In this document: positions 51,301-59,808 of the stretch, one piece after another
How positions within the stretch are numbered: position 1 is the first letter of the stretch
How the letters are laid out: each line of letters starts with the position of its first letter
NCBI RefSeq assembly: GCF_018390535.1
Contig: NZ_JAHBBW010000011.1
Span: 62,001-126,000, forward strand
Reading direction: 5' to 3'
Length of the DNA stretch: 64,000 nt
Source: Bacteroides propionicigenes
GTDB lineage: Bacteria; Bacteroidota; Bacteroidia; Bacteroidales; Bacteroidaceae
Notes under the pieces: generated by a model
What the model saw: only the letters and a program-made list of their open reading frames with translations
The model's database searches: none
What the model was told of the DNA's origin: nothing
Position numbers and translations under genes: made by a program

Positions 51301-51816
51301 TTACTCTTCAAAAAGCAGCATGAATTCCACCTTCCTTCTCCGTTCGATGCTCGGAACCACTTTTCCTTTATAGCACCTGAAAGAGACATATTCCTTGTAA
51401 ATATTGCGGTCTCCCGACTCCAGCTTCTTTAACAGACGGCTTTTCGGTCTTTTTCCATATCCTTTTAATCTGTAGGGTCCCACATTATATGAAAGGACTG
51501 CTGCCAATAAAGAATCACGCCCCAGATAACTGAACATGCGGCACAGCTTACGGAGGTCTTCCCTCAGAATGGAGTCTCCCTGCGCTTTGGAGATGCTGTT
51601 GGTAAACCTCTCCCCGGGAAGAACCTTGTGACCCCACCCGACATAAGGCCAATGCTTTTTCTCTCCATGCCAGCCCTCGAATCGCTTGACACACTCGACC
51701 GCAAGACTGAACCTGTCCGGACTTGCCTTTACCGGATTCTCCGCCCTTGAAGGCATACCCGGAAAAAAGACCGTGGCGGAAAGTACCGCAAACCATATTG
51801 CTTTTAACTTCATCAT
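51301..51816 (-). CDS. Secreted phage-type lysozyme at the end of the tra operon
   Basis: 171 residues from the ATG at 51816, which places a signal peptide at the start (MMKLKAIWFAVLSATVFFPG); an upstream ATG at 51843 would overlap traQ. The domain reads FSLAVECVKRFEGWHGEKKH, WPYVGWGHKVLPGERF, AVLSYNVGPYRLKGYG, the GH24/T4-lysozyme-like pattern with E in RFEG as acid. Transfer systems use such enzymes to open peptidoglycan for the secretion channel. It is the last gene of the operon. Confidence 0.87.
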   Translation of the reverse strand: MMKLKAIWFAVLSATVFFPGMPSRAENPVKASPDRFSLAVECVKRFEGWHGEKKHWPYVGWGHKVLPGERFTNSISKAQGDSILREDLRKLCRMFSYLGRDSLLAAVLSYNVGPYRLKGYGKRPKSRLLKKLESGDRNIYKEYVSFRCYKGKVVPSIERRRKVEFMLLFEE

Positions 51817-51829
51817 AGGCAGGACCGGC

Positions 51830-52336
51830 TTAGTGTCCGACAATTGTGACCGGCAATTCCTTACTATCCGCAGTCACGACGGAATCCTCGTCCTCCGTCT
51901 CGTTGTTGAAGTCAAAAGTCAATTGGTAAAGCTGTGCCGGTTCGCTGTTGTCCTCAAAATAGATGTCAATTGTCTGCTGATCTTCGCATTCAGAAGTGTA
52001 GTATAACCTGAACACCTCCCTGTCAAGGGGATAGCGGTCATTGGGCAGCAGCACCATCCCGTCATCCATGCGGAGCGTACCCTTGCCGTCCGGCTGGAAA
52101 TAGCGGATGGTGTAGCGGGCATCGGAAAAATGTCCTTCACGTTTGAGTTCACAGCGTATTTCCACCGTCTCGCCTTTTATTATACGTGTGGGAACAGGCA
52201 TGTTCTCCACCTTGAACGGATAAGACTGCTGTACTTCCATTTCATCAGAACAGGCGGACAACAGCAAAACCGCCAGACCCAGGAACAGGACTGCCACCAT
52301 TCCGGCCAATCCTCTTTTTTTATTCATTGCATTCAT
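51830..52336 (-). CDS. traQ: Conjugal transfer protein TraQ (DUF3872), lipoprotein
   Basis: 168 residues. A signal with lipobox LLLSAC precedes a beta-sandwich domain (SYPFKVENMPVPTRIIKGET; RYTIRYFQPDGKGTLRM; FRLYYTSECEDQQTIDIYFE), the layout of TraQ of the CTnDOT family. The start may be the first ATG or the one three codons in. It lies between the primase and lysozyme genes, the usual TraP-TraQ order. Its role in the channel is not established. Confidence 0.85.
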   Translation of the reverse strand: MNAMNKKRGLAGMVAVLFLGLAVLLLSACSDEMEVQQSYPFKVENMPVPTRIIKGETVEIRCELKREGHFSDARYTIRYFQPDGKGTLRMDDGMVLLPNDRYPLDREVFRLYYTSECEDQQTIDIYFEDNSEPAQLYQLTFDFNNETEDEDSVVTADSKELPVTIVGH

Positions 52337-52375
52337 ATTCTATCAGATTTTAATACGTTATACTTTATTCGACAC

Positions 52376-53242
52376 TTACAGGAACTTATGTTGCAGGTAT
52401 TCATTCAGGTCCTTGTAGCCTTTATACAAAGAGGAACAATCCACCAGTTTATCCGCATAGCGTTTGCGGAGTGCCTCCAGCGTGCGCCGTCCGGCTTCAT
52501 CCCGATCCAGATAACAGTTGACCCTCTCGTACCTGTCAAGAATAGGGAACGAGCGTTCCAGCGATGACACCGAGTTCAACACAAGATAGTCGTCTCCATA
52601 TCCCAGACCGAGTTCCAGCCACGAAAGGCAGTCGATAAACCCCTCGAAGAGGTTGCATGTGTCCGAACCGTTATCCATCAGTGAAATGTCCTTAGGTGAC
52701 AGGCTGGCCTTGAAAAACCGGTTGCGCAACTCGTATCCATCGCTGACATTCCTGAATCCGATGGCGAAATACCGTTTCCCGTGCAAGGTATATCTGACTT
52801 CCCGACAGTTCGGTACAGCCACATCGCTGCTAATGCCGCGTTCCGCCAGATATCGGAGCAGGACTCTGTTGTATAGAGGCCCGAAGCGTACATCCGTGAA
52901 ACTCTCCTTCTTGAGGAGATCCTCCCTGTTATTCCCATCAGTGCGGGAAACGGTCTTGTGCTCGGGGGCGAGGCCGCCCCATGTCTCTGTGATGAACCTG
53001 GCCTGCGCCTTGAAATCCCCGCTGCCGATAAACTCCCCGGCAAGATTGAATATGTCACCTCCCTGCCCGGTGCCGAAGTCATGCCAGATTTCCTTTCGTA
53101 CATTCACCTGGAACGAGGCGGTGCGTTCCTCCCGGTACGGGGCCAGATACCAGTATTCGTCACCCCGTCTTCTTGCCGGTTCATATCCCATCCTTGCCAG
53201 AAAAGCGGCGATAGGGATAGCTTTTATCTCTTCTATAGTCAT
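52376..53242 (-). CDS. traP: DNA primase TraP
   Basis: 288 residues. The N-terminal part (IPIAAFLARMGYEPARRRGD; YLAPYREERTASFQVNVRKE; IWHDFGTGQGGDIFNLAGEF) is a CHC2-type primase fold without the zinc cysteines, as is usual in this family. The C-terminal toprim part has LFEGFIDCLSWLELG and CYLDRDEAGRRTLEALRK, with the metal-binding E and DxD-like residues. It may prime complementary-strand synthesis on the transferred single strand. Confidence 0.9.
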   Translation of the reverse strand: MTIEEIKAIPIAAFLARMGYEPARRRGDEYWYLAPYREERTASFQVNVRKEIWHDFGTGQGGDIFNLAGEFIGSGDFKAQARFITETWGGLAPEHKTVSRTDGNNREDLLKKESFTDVRFGPLYNRVLLRYLAERGISSDVAVPNCREVRYTLHGKRYFAIGFRNVSDGYELRNRFFKASLSPKDISLMDNGSDTCNLFEGFIDCLSWLELGLGYGDDYLVLNSVSSLERSFPILDRYERVNCYLDRDEAGRRTLEALRKRYADKLVDCSSLYKGYKDLNEYLQHKFL

Positions 53243-53254
53243 AGATGTACAGTT

Positions 53255-53827
53255 TTAATGGATAATGAATTTGATTCCCAATCCGAATTGGGTTGTAAAC
53301 AGATCCAGGGAACTTCCCCACAAGGCACGTTCCCGGATATTGGCAAGCAGGACAATGCGGTCTGTCAGGTAAGTCTCAAGTTCCAGGGTTATCGCACCGC
53401 CATAGACAAACGCATCCTTGGCGAGCAGCGTTGAGCCGTCATACAGCATCCTGTCTCCCCAATTCACGGTTTCATAGCCGGCCAGTGCGGAACCGCCGAT
53501 GGAGAGAAAGACCGTCCTGGTCGGGTCCGACAGGAATTTCAGGTAATAGCCGCCTTCTGCCGTGAACTGTGCGCAGGGCACATTCACGTTCCGGTACCCG
53601 TAATTCTTCATCAGATACTCGGTACCTATGACCCAACGGTCGGCTCTTTTGGTATATCCTGAAACGGCAAATCCGGCATAATGATTCAAGGGGGATTTCG
53701 AGCCGTTCGCAAATCCTCCGCGCAGTTCCACGCCCTTCATCCCGGGCAGGTACCGCTGGGCATGTGCCCGCCCCGGGAACAGGGCAAGCGACACGGCTGT
53801 AACGAATAGGAACAGATACTTCTTCAT
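53255..53827 (-). CDS. traO: Conjugal transfer protein TraO
   Basis: 190 residues: signal peptide (LFLFVTAVSLALFPGRAHAQ), then alternating beta-strands ending in aromatic residues (YAGFAVSGYTKRADRWVIGT; TQFGLGIKFIIH), as in small outer-membrane barrels. Length and position after TraN identify TraO of CTnDOT-like elements. It probably sits in the outer membrane as part of the channel. Confidence 0.87.
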   Translation of the reverse strand: MKKYLFLFVTAVSLALFPGRAHAQRYLPGMKGVELRGGFANGSKSPLNHYAGFAVSGYTKRADRWVIGTEYLMKNYGYRNVNVPCAQFTAEGGYYLKFLSDPTRTVFLSIGGSALAGYETVNWGDRMLYDGSTLLAKDAFVYGGAITLELETYLTDRIVLLANIRERALWGSSLDLFTTQFGLGIKFIIH

Positions 53828-53829
53828 GA

Positions 53830-54813
53830 CTACTTTACTTTAAGTCCGTTTATAACTCTGGCTCTCACGATATCTTCACTTTCCACGGTGAAGGTCTGGT
53901 GCCTTCCACCGCTTTTCTCATGCATTTCCACCACCAGCACCTTGTCCGAGGGAATGGTGAATTTGTCCAGGACGAAGACGGTGCGCCCGTCCTTTTTCCC
54001 TGCGACAGTTGTTACATAGTCGTAAGCACGCAAAGGAAATATCACCTGTTCCTGGATGGCGGTACGTTTCATCACCTTCTTGTCCACAATCTTGAATGTC
54101 ACGAAATCCACTTCATAAGGTACGTTGGACCGGTTCCTGATTTGTGTATGAAAGTACAGCAGCCCGTTATGGGTGTAAAGACCGCGCAGCAGGTACTGGA
54201 TGCCGAACGCCTTGCTCCCGATATGCTTGATGTGCCCTTTGTTGTTCTTGTGGACGGACTTCGAGATGAGATATACCAGTTTCGGAGACTCGCTGCCGAG
54301 TTCCTTCAGGTAAATGTCAAGGGCGTTGTTGGGACGGTTCACTTCGCTTCCGTCATGGATGAAATCCTTCATCTCGATGTTCAGCAACAACGGTTCTTCC
54401 GCATACTTTACATTGAATGTATAGAAACTTCCGCTTTCGGTTATCACGGACATGTTGGTCTCCTCACGGAAATTCTTTACGGTAGCCTTTACACGAATGA
54501 CATTTTCCGCACCGTCCGCCTTGCCTGCAATGAGGTTCGGCGATCCGAGGTCCACATAACGCACCGAAGACGGGAAGATGATATGCGTGGTCTTGTCGTA
54601 AGTCACTTCCAGACCGTACGGCGGTATCATCCGGTCGAAAGTGAGTTTTCGGGTCAGCCCGTGATAGAGGTCCCCGTCTTCCTCTTTTTGGGGATACACT
54701 TCCTTGACCGGTGTGATTCCTTTGTTTACTACCGCTGCGCTGTCGGTTTCAGTCTGGGCAAAGGCGCCCATGGTGCCCCATGCAAGGGCAAGCATTACAA
54801 ATAACTTTTTCAT
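53830..54813 (-). CDS. traN: Conjugal transfer protein TraN (VirB9-like, DUF4138)
   Basis: 327 residues with a signal peptide (LALAWGTMGAFAQ). The body YGLEVTYDKTTHIIFPSSVR, YVDLGSPNLIAGKADGAENV, SVITESGSFYTFNVKYAEEP is the TraN/VirB9-like beta domain, and the C-terminal IQEQVIFPLRAYDYVTTVAG part is conserved too. VirB9-type proteins join VirB10 (TraM) in the outer-membrane core complex. Two bases separate it from traO. Confidence 0.92.
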   Translation of the reverse strand: MKKLFVMLALAWGTMGAFAQTETDSAAVVNKGITPVKEVYPQKEEDGDLYHGLTRKLTFDRMIPPYGLEVTYDKTTHIIFPSSVRYVDLGSPNLIAGKADGAENVIRVKATVKNFREETNMSVITESGSFYTFNVKYAEEPLLLNIEMKDFIHDGSEVNRPNNALDIYLKELGSESPKLVYLISKSVHKNNKGHIKHIGSKAFGIQYLLRGLYTHNGLLYFHTQIRNRSNVPYEVDFVTFKIVDKKVMKRTAIQEQVIFPLRAYDYVTTVAGKKDGRTVFVLDKFTIPSDKVLVVEMHEKSGGRHQTFTVESEDIVRARVINGLKVK

Positions 54814-54836
54814 GTTGATTGAATTTTAATGGGTTG

Positions 54837-56105
54837 TCATTGATTGTCATTCTGATAAAGCATCAGGGTGTAACCGGATTTGAGATGCACCTTCTCTTCA
54901 CGCATCTTCCGGGAGATGTACTGTGAAACACCCTGTATGGCACCCTTCCCGAGTTCGGAAAGTAGCTGGTCGCCTGCCGACTGGTTGGTGATGGAGATGC
55001 TCGTGCCGAGATTCTGCCCCAGATTGGCGGCAACCTCCTTGACAGCGTTTGCTTCCATGGATCCCGGAATGAAGATGCCTTCCTGTCCGTCATTGTCATA
55101 CACGGCAAGTTTCACGGGGATGATGGTACCGCCATATTCCACCTGAAGGATGTTGACGTGAAGCCTTTCTCCCTGTATGCGCCCTTCTCCGATGAGCAAG
55201 GAGTTTTTGGGAAGGACATGCTTTCCTACACGCATCGCTTCCAGCAGTCTCATCCTCACACCCTGACCGCTGATTACAGTCTGGTTCCCGTGGATGCAGG
55301 CACATATGGTATTCCTCACGTCTTTTTCATTCCTGTGACCAATCGGGGTATGGAATCTTTCCGCCAATGTCCTTCCCGTTAATGACACGGAATCCCGGAC
55401 CGGTTGCGGCAACGATGAAACCACGGGAGTGGAGACCAGCCCGACGGGAACGGCCTTCATGTTTCCATCCCGTCCGGCTTCTTCATCCTCCGGGCGGCTG
55501 TCCATCCTTTTGCCGCCATTACCCGGCATGTATTTGGCTGCGAGCTCGTAGGACTTTTCCAAAAGTGCCACCTGTTCCTCATAACCCGGCTGTGCATTCT
55601 GTGCGGCAACCGTCTGCTTCAGTTGTTCCACCTCGGCTTTCAAGGCCTCCTTTTCCGGGTCTTCCTGCGGTGACTCGTAAAAGTTGCCGAGAGTCCTGTT
55701 GATGTCATTGTAGGCGGAGACGGATGAAGAGCGGGCTTCATTCCTACTGTCACTTGCACGTGGACTGCCATCCTTGGTATCCGCATCCGATGACAATGCC
55801 ACGACAGCTCCGGAGTTTTCATCCGCAACACCTGAGAAGTCTCCCAGTGTACGCATTTTTTCCGCCTGTTTGCGCTTTATGTCAGCCTGCTCGTAGGCGG
55901 CAATCTTGTCTTCCTCTATGTCGGCTCCTCTCGGGTCAGGCAGTTCGGTGTTGAAGCCCGCATTTTTCTCCTCCTTTTGTTTGTCCTCTTCGGACGGTGC
56001 GAAAATGAACCACATCGCACCGAGGAAGAGAAGGAACATCCCGGCAAAAACCAGGTATTTCCTGATTTCCAGCCTCTGTTTTAATTTATTAATATCATTA
56101 CTCAT
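54837..56105 (-). CDS. traM: Conjugal transfer protein TraM (VirB10-like)
   Basis: 422 residues. A short cytoplasmic start, a single helix at about 17-34 (YLVFAGMFLLFLGAMWFIFA), a charged periplasmic linker with a coiled part (EALKAEVEQLKQTVAAQNAQ) and a C-terminal domain (GQGVRMRLLEAMRVGKHVLP; GTIIPVKLAVYDNDGQEGIF) are the TraM/VirB10 layout. It should span the envelope and link the ATPase side to the outer-membrane core. It overlaps traL by eight bases. Confidence 0.92.
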   Translation of the reverse strand: MSNDINKLKQRLEIRKYLVFAGMFLLFLGAMWFIFAPSEEDKQKEEKNAGFNTELPDPRGADIEEDKIAAYEQADIKRKQAEKMRTLGDFSGVADENSGAVVALSSDADTKDGSPRASDSRNEARSSSVSAYNDINRTLGNFYESPQEDPEKEALKAEVEQLKQTVAAQNAQPGYEEQVALLEKSYELAAKYMPGNGGKRMDSRPEDEEAGRDGNMKAVPVGLVSTPVVSSLPQPVRDSVSLTGRTLAERFHTPIGHRNEKDVRNTICACIHGNQTVISGQGVRMRLLEAMRVGKHVLPKNSLLIGEGRIQGERLHVNILQVEYGGTIIPVKLAVYDNDGQEGIFIPGSMEANAVKEVAANLGQNLGTSISITNQSAGDQLLSELGKGAIQGVSQYISRKMREEKVHLKSGYTLMLYQNDNQ

Positions 56106-56403
56106 TTTCTTTCTGATTGAATCGGTTAAAAAACTCTTCCATCTCCTGCACCCTTTTATCCGGGAGTGTATCGGCAGGAACGATATCCGGAATGTCCAAC
56201 GGGGCTATCTCAATGATGTCCCGCTGTACATCTTCCCGCCCGATGTCATAGATGGCGCGGAAAATCAGATAGAAATTTCCGAGAGCAAACAGGACAGCCA
56301 GCACGATGACTGTCAACATTCTCTTTTCCGGAGAAAGCCCGGCACACAAACCCCGAAGCTTTTCTGCAACGGTTTCCTTGATTCTTACAAACATTTGTTT
56401 CAT
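56098..56403 (-). CDS. traL: Conjugal transfer protein TraL (DUF3989)
   Basis: 101 residues: an amphipathic start (MKQMFVRIKETVAEKLRGLC), one membrane helix (MLTVIVLAVLFALGNFYLIF, about 29-48) and an acidic periplasmic tail. Size, single helix and place between TraK and TraM match TraL of the CTnDOT family. Its stop lies inside the traM start region, so the two are coupled. Confidence 0.88.
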   Translation of the reverse strand: MKQMFVRIKETVAEKLRGLCAGLSPEKRMLTVIVLAVLFALGNFYLIFRAIYDIGREDVQRDIIEIAPLDIPDIVPADTLPDKRVQEMEEFFNRFNQKENE

Positions 56404-56415
56404 ACATTCAAAATT

Positions 56416-57039
56416 TTAACGGTCATACACTTTGATATCCCTGTTCTCCACCACACGGAAGGCTTCAAGGATGAAACCGTGCGGATTATTGTCGCTGCGG
56501 GTGGAGTTCAGCAGCCTGCCACGTGTGACAAGGCTGCGTTCGGTCACACTCTTCTCCCTGATAATGGAGAGTTTCGCATAGGTCACGACCTCATACGGAT
56601 AGGTATTGAAATCGCACCTGACACTGTCAATCCCAATCCGCTGGCTCATGTTTCCCGAAATGATCCGGTTGTAATATCCCTGCTCTGCCAAATCCACATA
56701 ATGGGCATAGGCAGAACGGTCACTGAGGAACATGGCCCGTTGGATATTACCCTCAATCGCACTCTTGTCAGGGGATAACGTAAAGAACAGTTCATGGAAC
56801 CTCCTGACATGCTCCCTTGCCTCCACCGGACGGTTCTGCTCCAAGTCCTGTGAAAGGGCCAGCATCAACGACTTTCCTTCATCCAGAACATAGATCTTCT
56901 CCCGTTGCGCTTCCGCAAAAGTGTAAGCCTTCCATACGGAAAAAAACACAAGTAGCGTGCATACACACAGATAGACAATCCCGAACAGACGCAGCTGTCG
57001 GAAGCTGGTCTCGATATTCTTCAATGATTTGAATTCCAT
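56416..57039 (-). CDS. traK: Conjugal transfer protein TraK (VirB8-like)
   Basis: 207 residues. One N-terminal helix (LFGIVYLCVCTLLVFFSVWK, about 19-38) is followed by a periplasmic domain (RFHELFFTLSPDKSAIEGNI ... GIDSVRCDFNTYPYEVVTYA) of the NTF2-like VirB8 kind, ending with a short conserved segment (ILEAFRVVENRDIKVYDR). It is a probable assembly factor of the inner-membrane platform. Confidence 0.88.
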   Translation of the reverse strand: MEFKSLKNIETSFRQLRLFGIVYLCVCTLLVFFSVWKAYTFAEAQREKIYVLDEGKSLMLALSQDLEQNRPVEAREHVRRFHELFFTLSPDKSAIEGNIQRAMFLSDRSAYAHYVDLAEQGYYNRIISGNMSQRIGIDSVRCDFNTYPYEVVTYAKLSIIREKSVTERSLVTRGRLLNSTRSDNNPHGFILEAFRVVENRDIKVYDR

Positions 57040-57062
57040 TCTGTAAATGTTTTATACTGTTA

Positions 57063-58067
57063 TTATTTGATAAGCCTTCCGGCAATGTTTCCCACCGCTG
57101 CTCCTGCCGTACCAGCCACCAGGGAACCGGCCTGGGATGCCCTTTGGTTCACATTCTTGAGGTAGTTGCCTGCACCGCCTCCGGCCTGCACAATCCAGTT
57201 TGATACGGTCGGTATGGTGAAATACCCGATGATGCCGATAATGAGGAAAGTGATGTAAACCGCGTTTGAACTGTCGGGGATGAAATCCGGATCGGAAAGC
57301 CGCTCGATATCCCTCTGTAGCATCAGCACCTGGATTCTCGCCAGCACACTGCTGAACAGGTCGCTGACAGGAAGCCAAAGGTAGATGCTGATATAGCGGA
57401 CGAACCACTGGCTGAGAGAAGCTTGGAAACCGTCCCAGCAGGAGATGGCGAAAGAAACCGGACCGAGTATCGAAAGGACTATCAGGAAGAATGTCCTCAG
57501 CGTGTCGATGACCAGCGCCGCCGCATTGAACAGAAGTTCCAGCAGTTCCCGGAAGAAATTCTGTACGGCCCTTTTCATGTTGTACATCGCGCGGTCCACA
57601 TACATCCCGCAGGCTTCTATAGCGTCAAACGCACCCAGCTCGTCCAGCCTGTTGTCAAAAGTCTCCTTGTCGACCAGATAGGCTGTCTCGGGATTCCGTT
57701 TCATCGCCTCAATCTCCAGCTTGTCCTTCTGTGCCCGGTACTCGTTCATGTCAAAGGTCTGCGACTCCAATATGGTATGGGTCCCTTTCACGACGGGCGA
57801 GAGGATGCTGTTCAGCGTACCCAGAACGAGTGTCGGAAAGAACATGATACAAAGCCCCAAAGCGAACGGACGCAAAAGCGGAAAGACATCCACAGGCTCG
57901 GCACGTGCCAGAGCCTGCCATACACGATACGCCACATAGAAAAGCGCTCCCAGACCGGCAAGGCCTCTTGCCACACCGGTCATCTTTGAGCAGAGCGGCA
58001 TCATTTCCACATACAGATTCTGTAAAATCTGATGCAGGTTGTCAAAATCTATAGCCAACAATAACAT
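57063..58067 (-). CDS. traJ: Conjugal transfer protein TraJ (VirB6-like)
   Basis: 334 residues with about six to seven membrane segments (GLGALFYVAYRVWQALA; PFALGLCIMFFPTLVLGTLN; AAALVIDTLRTFFLIVLSIL; VYITFLIIGIIGYFTIPTVS) and a glycine/alanine-rich tail. This polytopic layout and the place between TraI and TraK identify TraJ, the VirB6-like inner-membrane channel part. Confidence 0.9.
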   Translation of the reverse strand: MLLLAIDFDNLHQILQNLYVEMMPLCSKMTGVARGLAGLGALFYVAYRVWQALARAEPVDVFPLLRPFALGLCIMFFPTLVLGTLNSILSPVVKGTHTILESQTFDMNEYRAQKDKLEIEAMKRNPETAYLVDKETFDNRLDELGAFDAIEACGMYVDRAMYNMKRAVQNFFRELLELLFNAAALVIDTLRTFFLIVLSILGPVSFAISCWDGFQASLSQWFVRYISIYLWLPVSDLFSSVLARIQVLMLQRDIERLSDPDFIPDSSNAVYITFLIIGIIGYFTIPTVSNWIVQAGGGAGNYLKNVNQRASQAGSLVAGTAGAAVGNIAGRLIK

Positions 58068-58086
58068 AATGAAAGCGGATTAGGAA

Positions 58087-58716
58087 TTACCAATAACGTT
58101 CGTTCGGTGAGCCGTAGAGTGCCATCACGCGGTCTAGGTCGTTCTGTTTCTTGGCGCGCAGGTAGGACACCCCGATGTTCTTGTTGGTGTAATACTGTAC
58201 CAGACTGCGGTTTTGCAACATGTCGTTGTAGCAGCGGTCGATGATATCCATCCTTTCCTTGTCGTTCATGGAAAGCCCGTTCTCGTTGACCACCGTCTTC
58301 AAATCGTTCAGCAAATGGGCACTTTCTTCCAGCAGTTTGGTGTATCCCAAAGCAATCGCGCTCAGTTCTTCCGGCGTAAAATACGGGTCGCTGAGCATAC
58401 GCTCGAAGCTGGTGACATAGATGTCCGTGATATCGCCCACCATCAGGATGGTCTGCTGGACTTTGCGGGCATCACGGACAAGGTTCTTGACCTTGCGAAG
58501 CCCGTCGTAATACTCCTTGCCCTGCTGGTAGATTTTCACGGTTTCCTGAAAACTATTCGCCATATTGGTGGCAGTGGAGGATGTGTGAACGATGTTCTTG
58601 GCAGCATTGATGATTCCCTGCGCCAGATTGCCCGGGTCGCTCACTACCCATTGGGCTTTCGCTGTGAGGCTGACAAGGAAGCAGCCCATGCACAGCATAA
58701 GAATTTTCTTTTTCAT
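58087..58716 (-). CDS. traI: Conjugal transfer protein TraI (DUF4141, VirB5-like)
   Basis: 209 residues: signal peptide (MLCMGCFLVSLTAKA), then long helices (AKNIVHTSSTATNMANSFQE; YQQGKEYYDGLRKVKNLVRD) as in VirB5-type pilus-associated proteins and DUF4141. The end has IGVSYLRAKKQNDLDRVMAL, YGSPNERYW. Note that CTnDOT TraI is not the F-plasmid relaxase of the same name. Confidence 0.88.
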   Translation of the reverse strand: MKKKILMLCMGCFLVSLTAKAQWVVSDPGNLAQGIINAAKNIVHTSSTATNMANSFQETVKIYQQGKEYYDGLRKVKNLVRDARKVQQTILMVGDITDIYVTSFERMLSDPYFTPEELSAIALGYTKLLEESAHLLNDLKTVVNENGLSMNDKERMDIIDRCYNDMLQNRSLVQYYTNKNIGVSYLRAKKQNDLDRVMALYGSPNERYW

Positions 58717-58755
58717 GATGTTTCTATTTTTAATTGTGAATAATTCTGTTAAAAG

Positions 58756-59808
58756 TCAGATTCCCATTTTCCGCCCTTTGGACGGCGGGTTCCGGAGGAT
58801 GGTCCGTTGCGCCTGTCTCGGTCGGTTCTCTATTCCGGAATTCTCCCTCTTGCGTCTGATGGAGGCGAAGAGTTCGTCTGCATACGGCCTGCGTCCGGTC
58901 ATTCTGACGAAACGGGCATCCAGCTCCCGGTAGGCTTTCTCTGCCTGACACGAGCGTTCCGTCGCGGAAACGTTCTTGTCTATGCCGTACTTGGCGAGAA
59001 AATCAGGACTGATTTGCAGGATGTCGTGAACCACATCCGGTGAGGCCGCAATCCGTCCCAAAATCTCCAGTTCTCCATCCAGTCTTTCCAAATAGAAATC
59101 CGGCAGACGGACATCCTTGATGCTTTCCGCAGCCTTTTCCGCATTCCTGCACAGACGGCTTTCCAATATCACCCCCTCATCATATGCTGGTTCCGGCCCG
59201 GAACGGTTCAGCCTGTCAAGCCTGTCATAATCATCCGCAAGCCCGTACCTGAGTGCCACATACCGTGAAGGTGGCATAAGATGCACGGCCAGGTTGCAGA
59301 GTTCCCACATGTCGCTCTCTTTCCGATGGAAGTCCAGAATCCGGACAGATGACCGCACTTCTTGCGGTGACGGACGTTCCTGCTTGCTTTCCGGATTTTC
59401 CTTCGAGTAAACATCCTGCATGAATGTGTACATGGCAAGCATTCGGTGGACAGGGACGGCTTCTTCAGGTCTGATATCCATAAGCCGGGAACCGTTCTTC
59501 TCCATGAAATAAGTATCTTTCAATGCCTCCATCAGTTCCGACCTGTCCGTTTCCGCCGTTTTTTCCGGTGTCGGGAACAGGTACGAGGCTGACAACAGGC
59601 AGGAGACTTGGGTAATCACATCCTCCGACTTCCTGTACCGCCTGACCAGTTCCGACAGCTTCCGGTACTCCTTTTTCCGGACAAGTACCCTTGTCTGTTT
59701 CATCACTTCCGTCAACTCCTTGAGGCGCGGCTCGTCCAGATAGCGGCGCTGCTGTTCTTTTATCCATTCTTTCATTTCCATGATTCGTGATTGTTTTTCG
59801 GTTTTCAT
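58756..59808 (-). CDS. Unknown cytoplasmic protein in the traH position
   Basis: 350 residues, highly charged, helical, without signal peptide or membrane segment (MKQTRVLVRKKEYRKLSELV; GLADDYDRLDRLNRSGPEPA; RPYADELFASIRRKRENSGI). It lies between traG and traI, where other elements have TraH or an unknown gene. The start overlaps the traG stop (ATGA, 59805-59808), so synthesis is coupled to the VirB4-like ATPase. I do not recognise the family; a partner or regulator of TraG is a guess from context. Confidence 0.75.
   Translation of the reverse strand: MKTEKQSRIMEMKEWIKEQQRRYLDEPRLKELTEVMKQTRVLVRKKEYRKLSELVRRYRKSEDVITQVSCLLSASYLFPTPEKTAETDRSELMEALKDTYFMEKNGSRLMDIRPEEAVPVHRMLAMYTFMQDVYSKENPESKQERPSPQEVRSSVRILDFHRKESDMWELCNLAVHLMPPSRYVALRYGLADDYDRLDRLNRSGPEPAYDEGVILESRLCRNAEKAAESIKDVRLPDFYLERLDGELEILGRIAASPDVVHDILQISPDFLAKYGIDKNVSATERSCQAEKAYRELDARFVRMTGRRPYADELFASIRRKRENSGIENRPRQAQRTILRNPPSKGRKMGI

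Noticed and set aside
53899-56778. Long plus-strand open frames opposite traN, traM and traL/traK
   Set aside because: The minus-strand frames match the tra proteins in size, signals and order; the plus frames are shadows.
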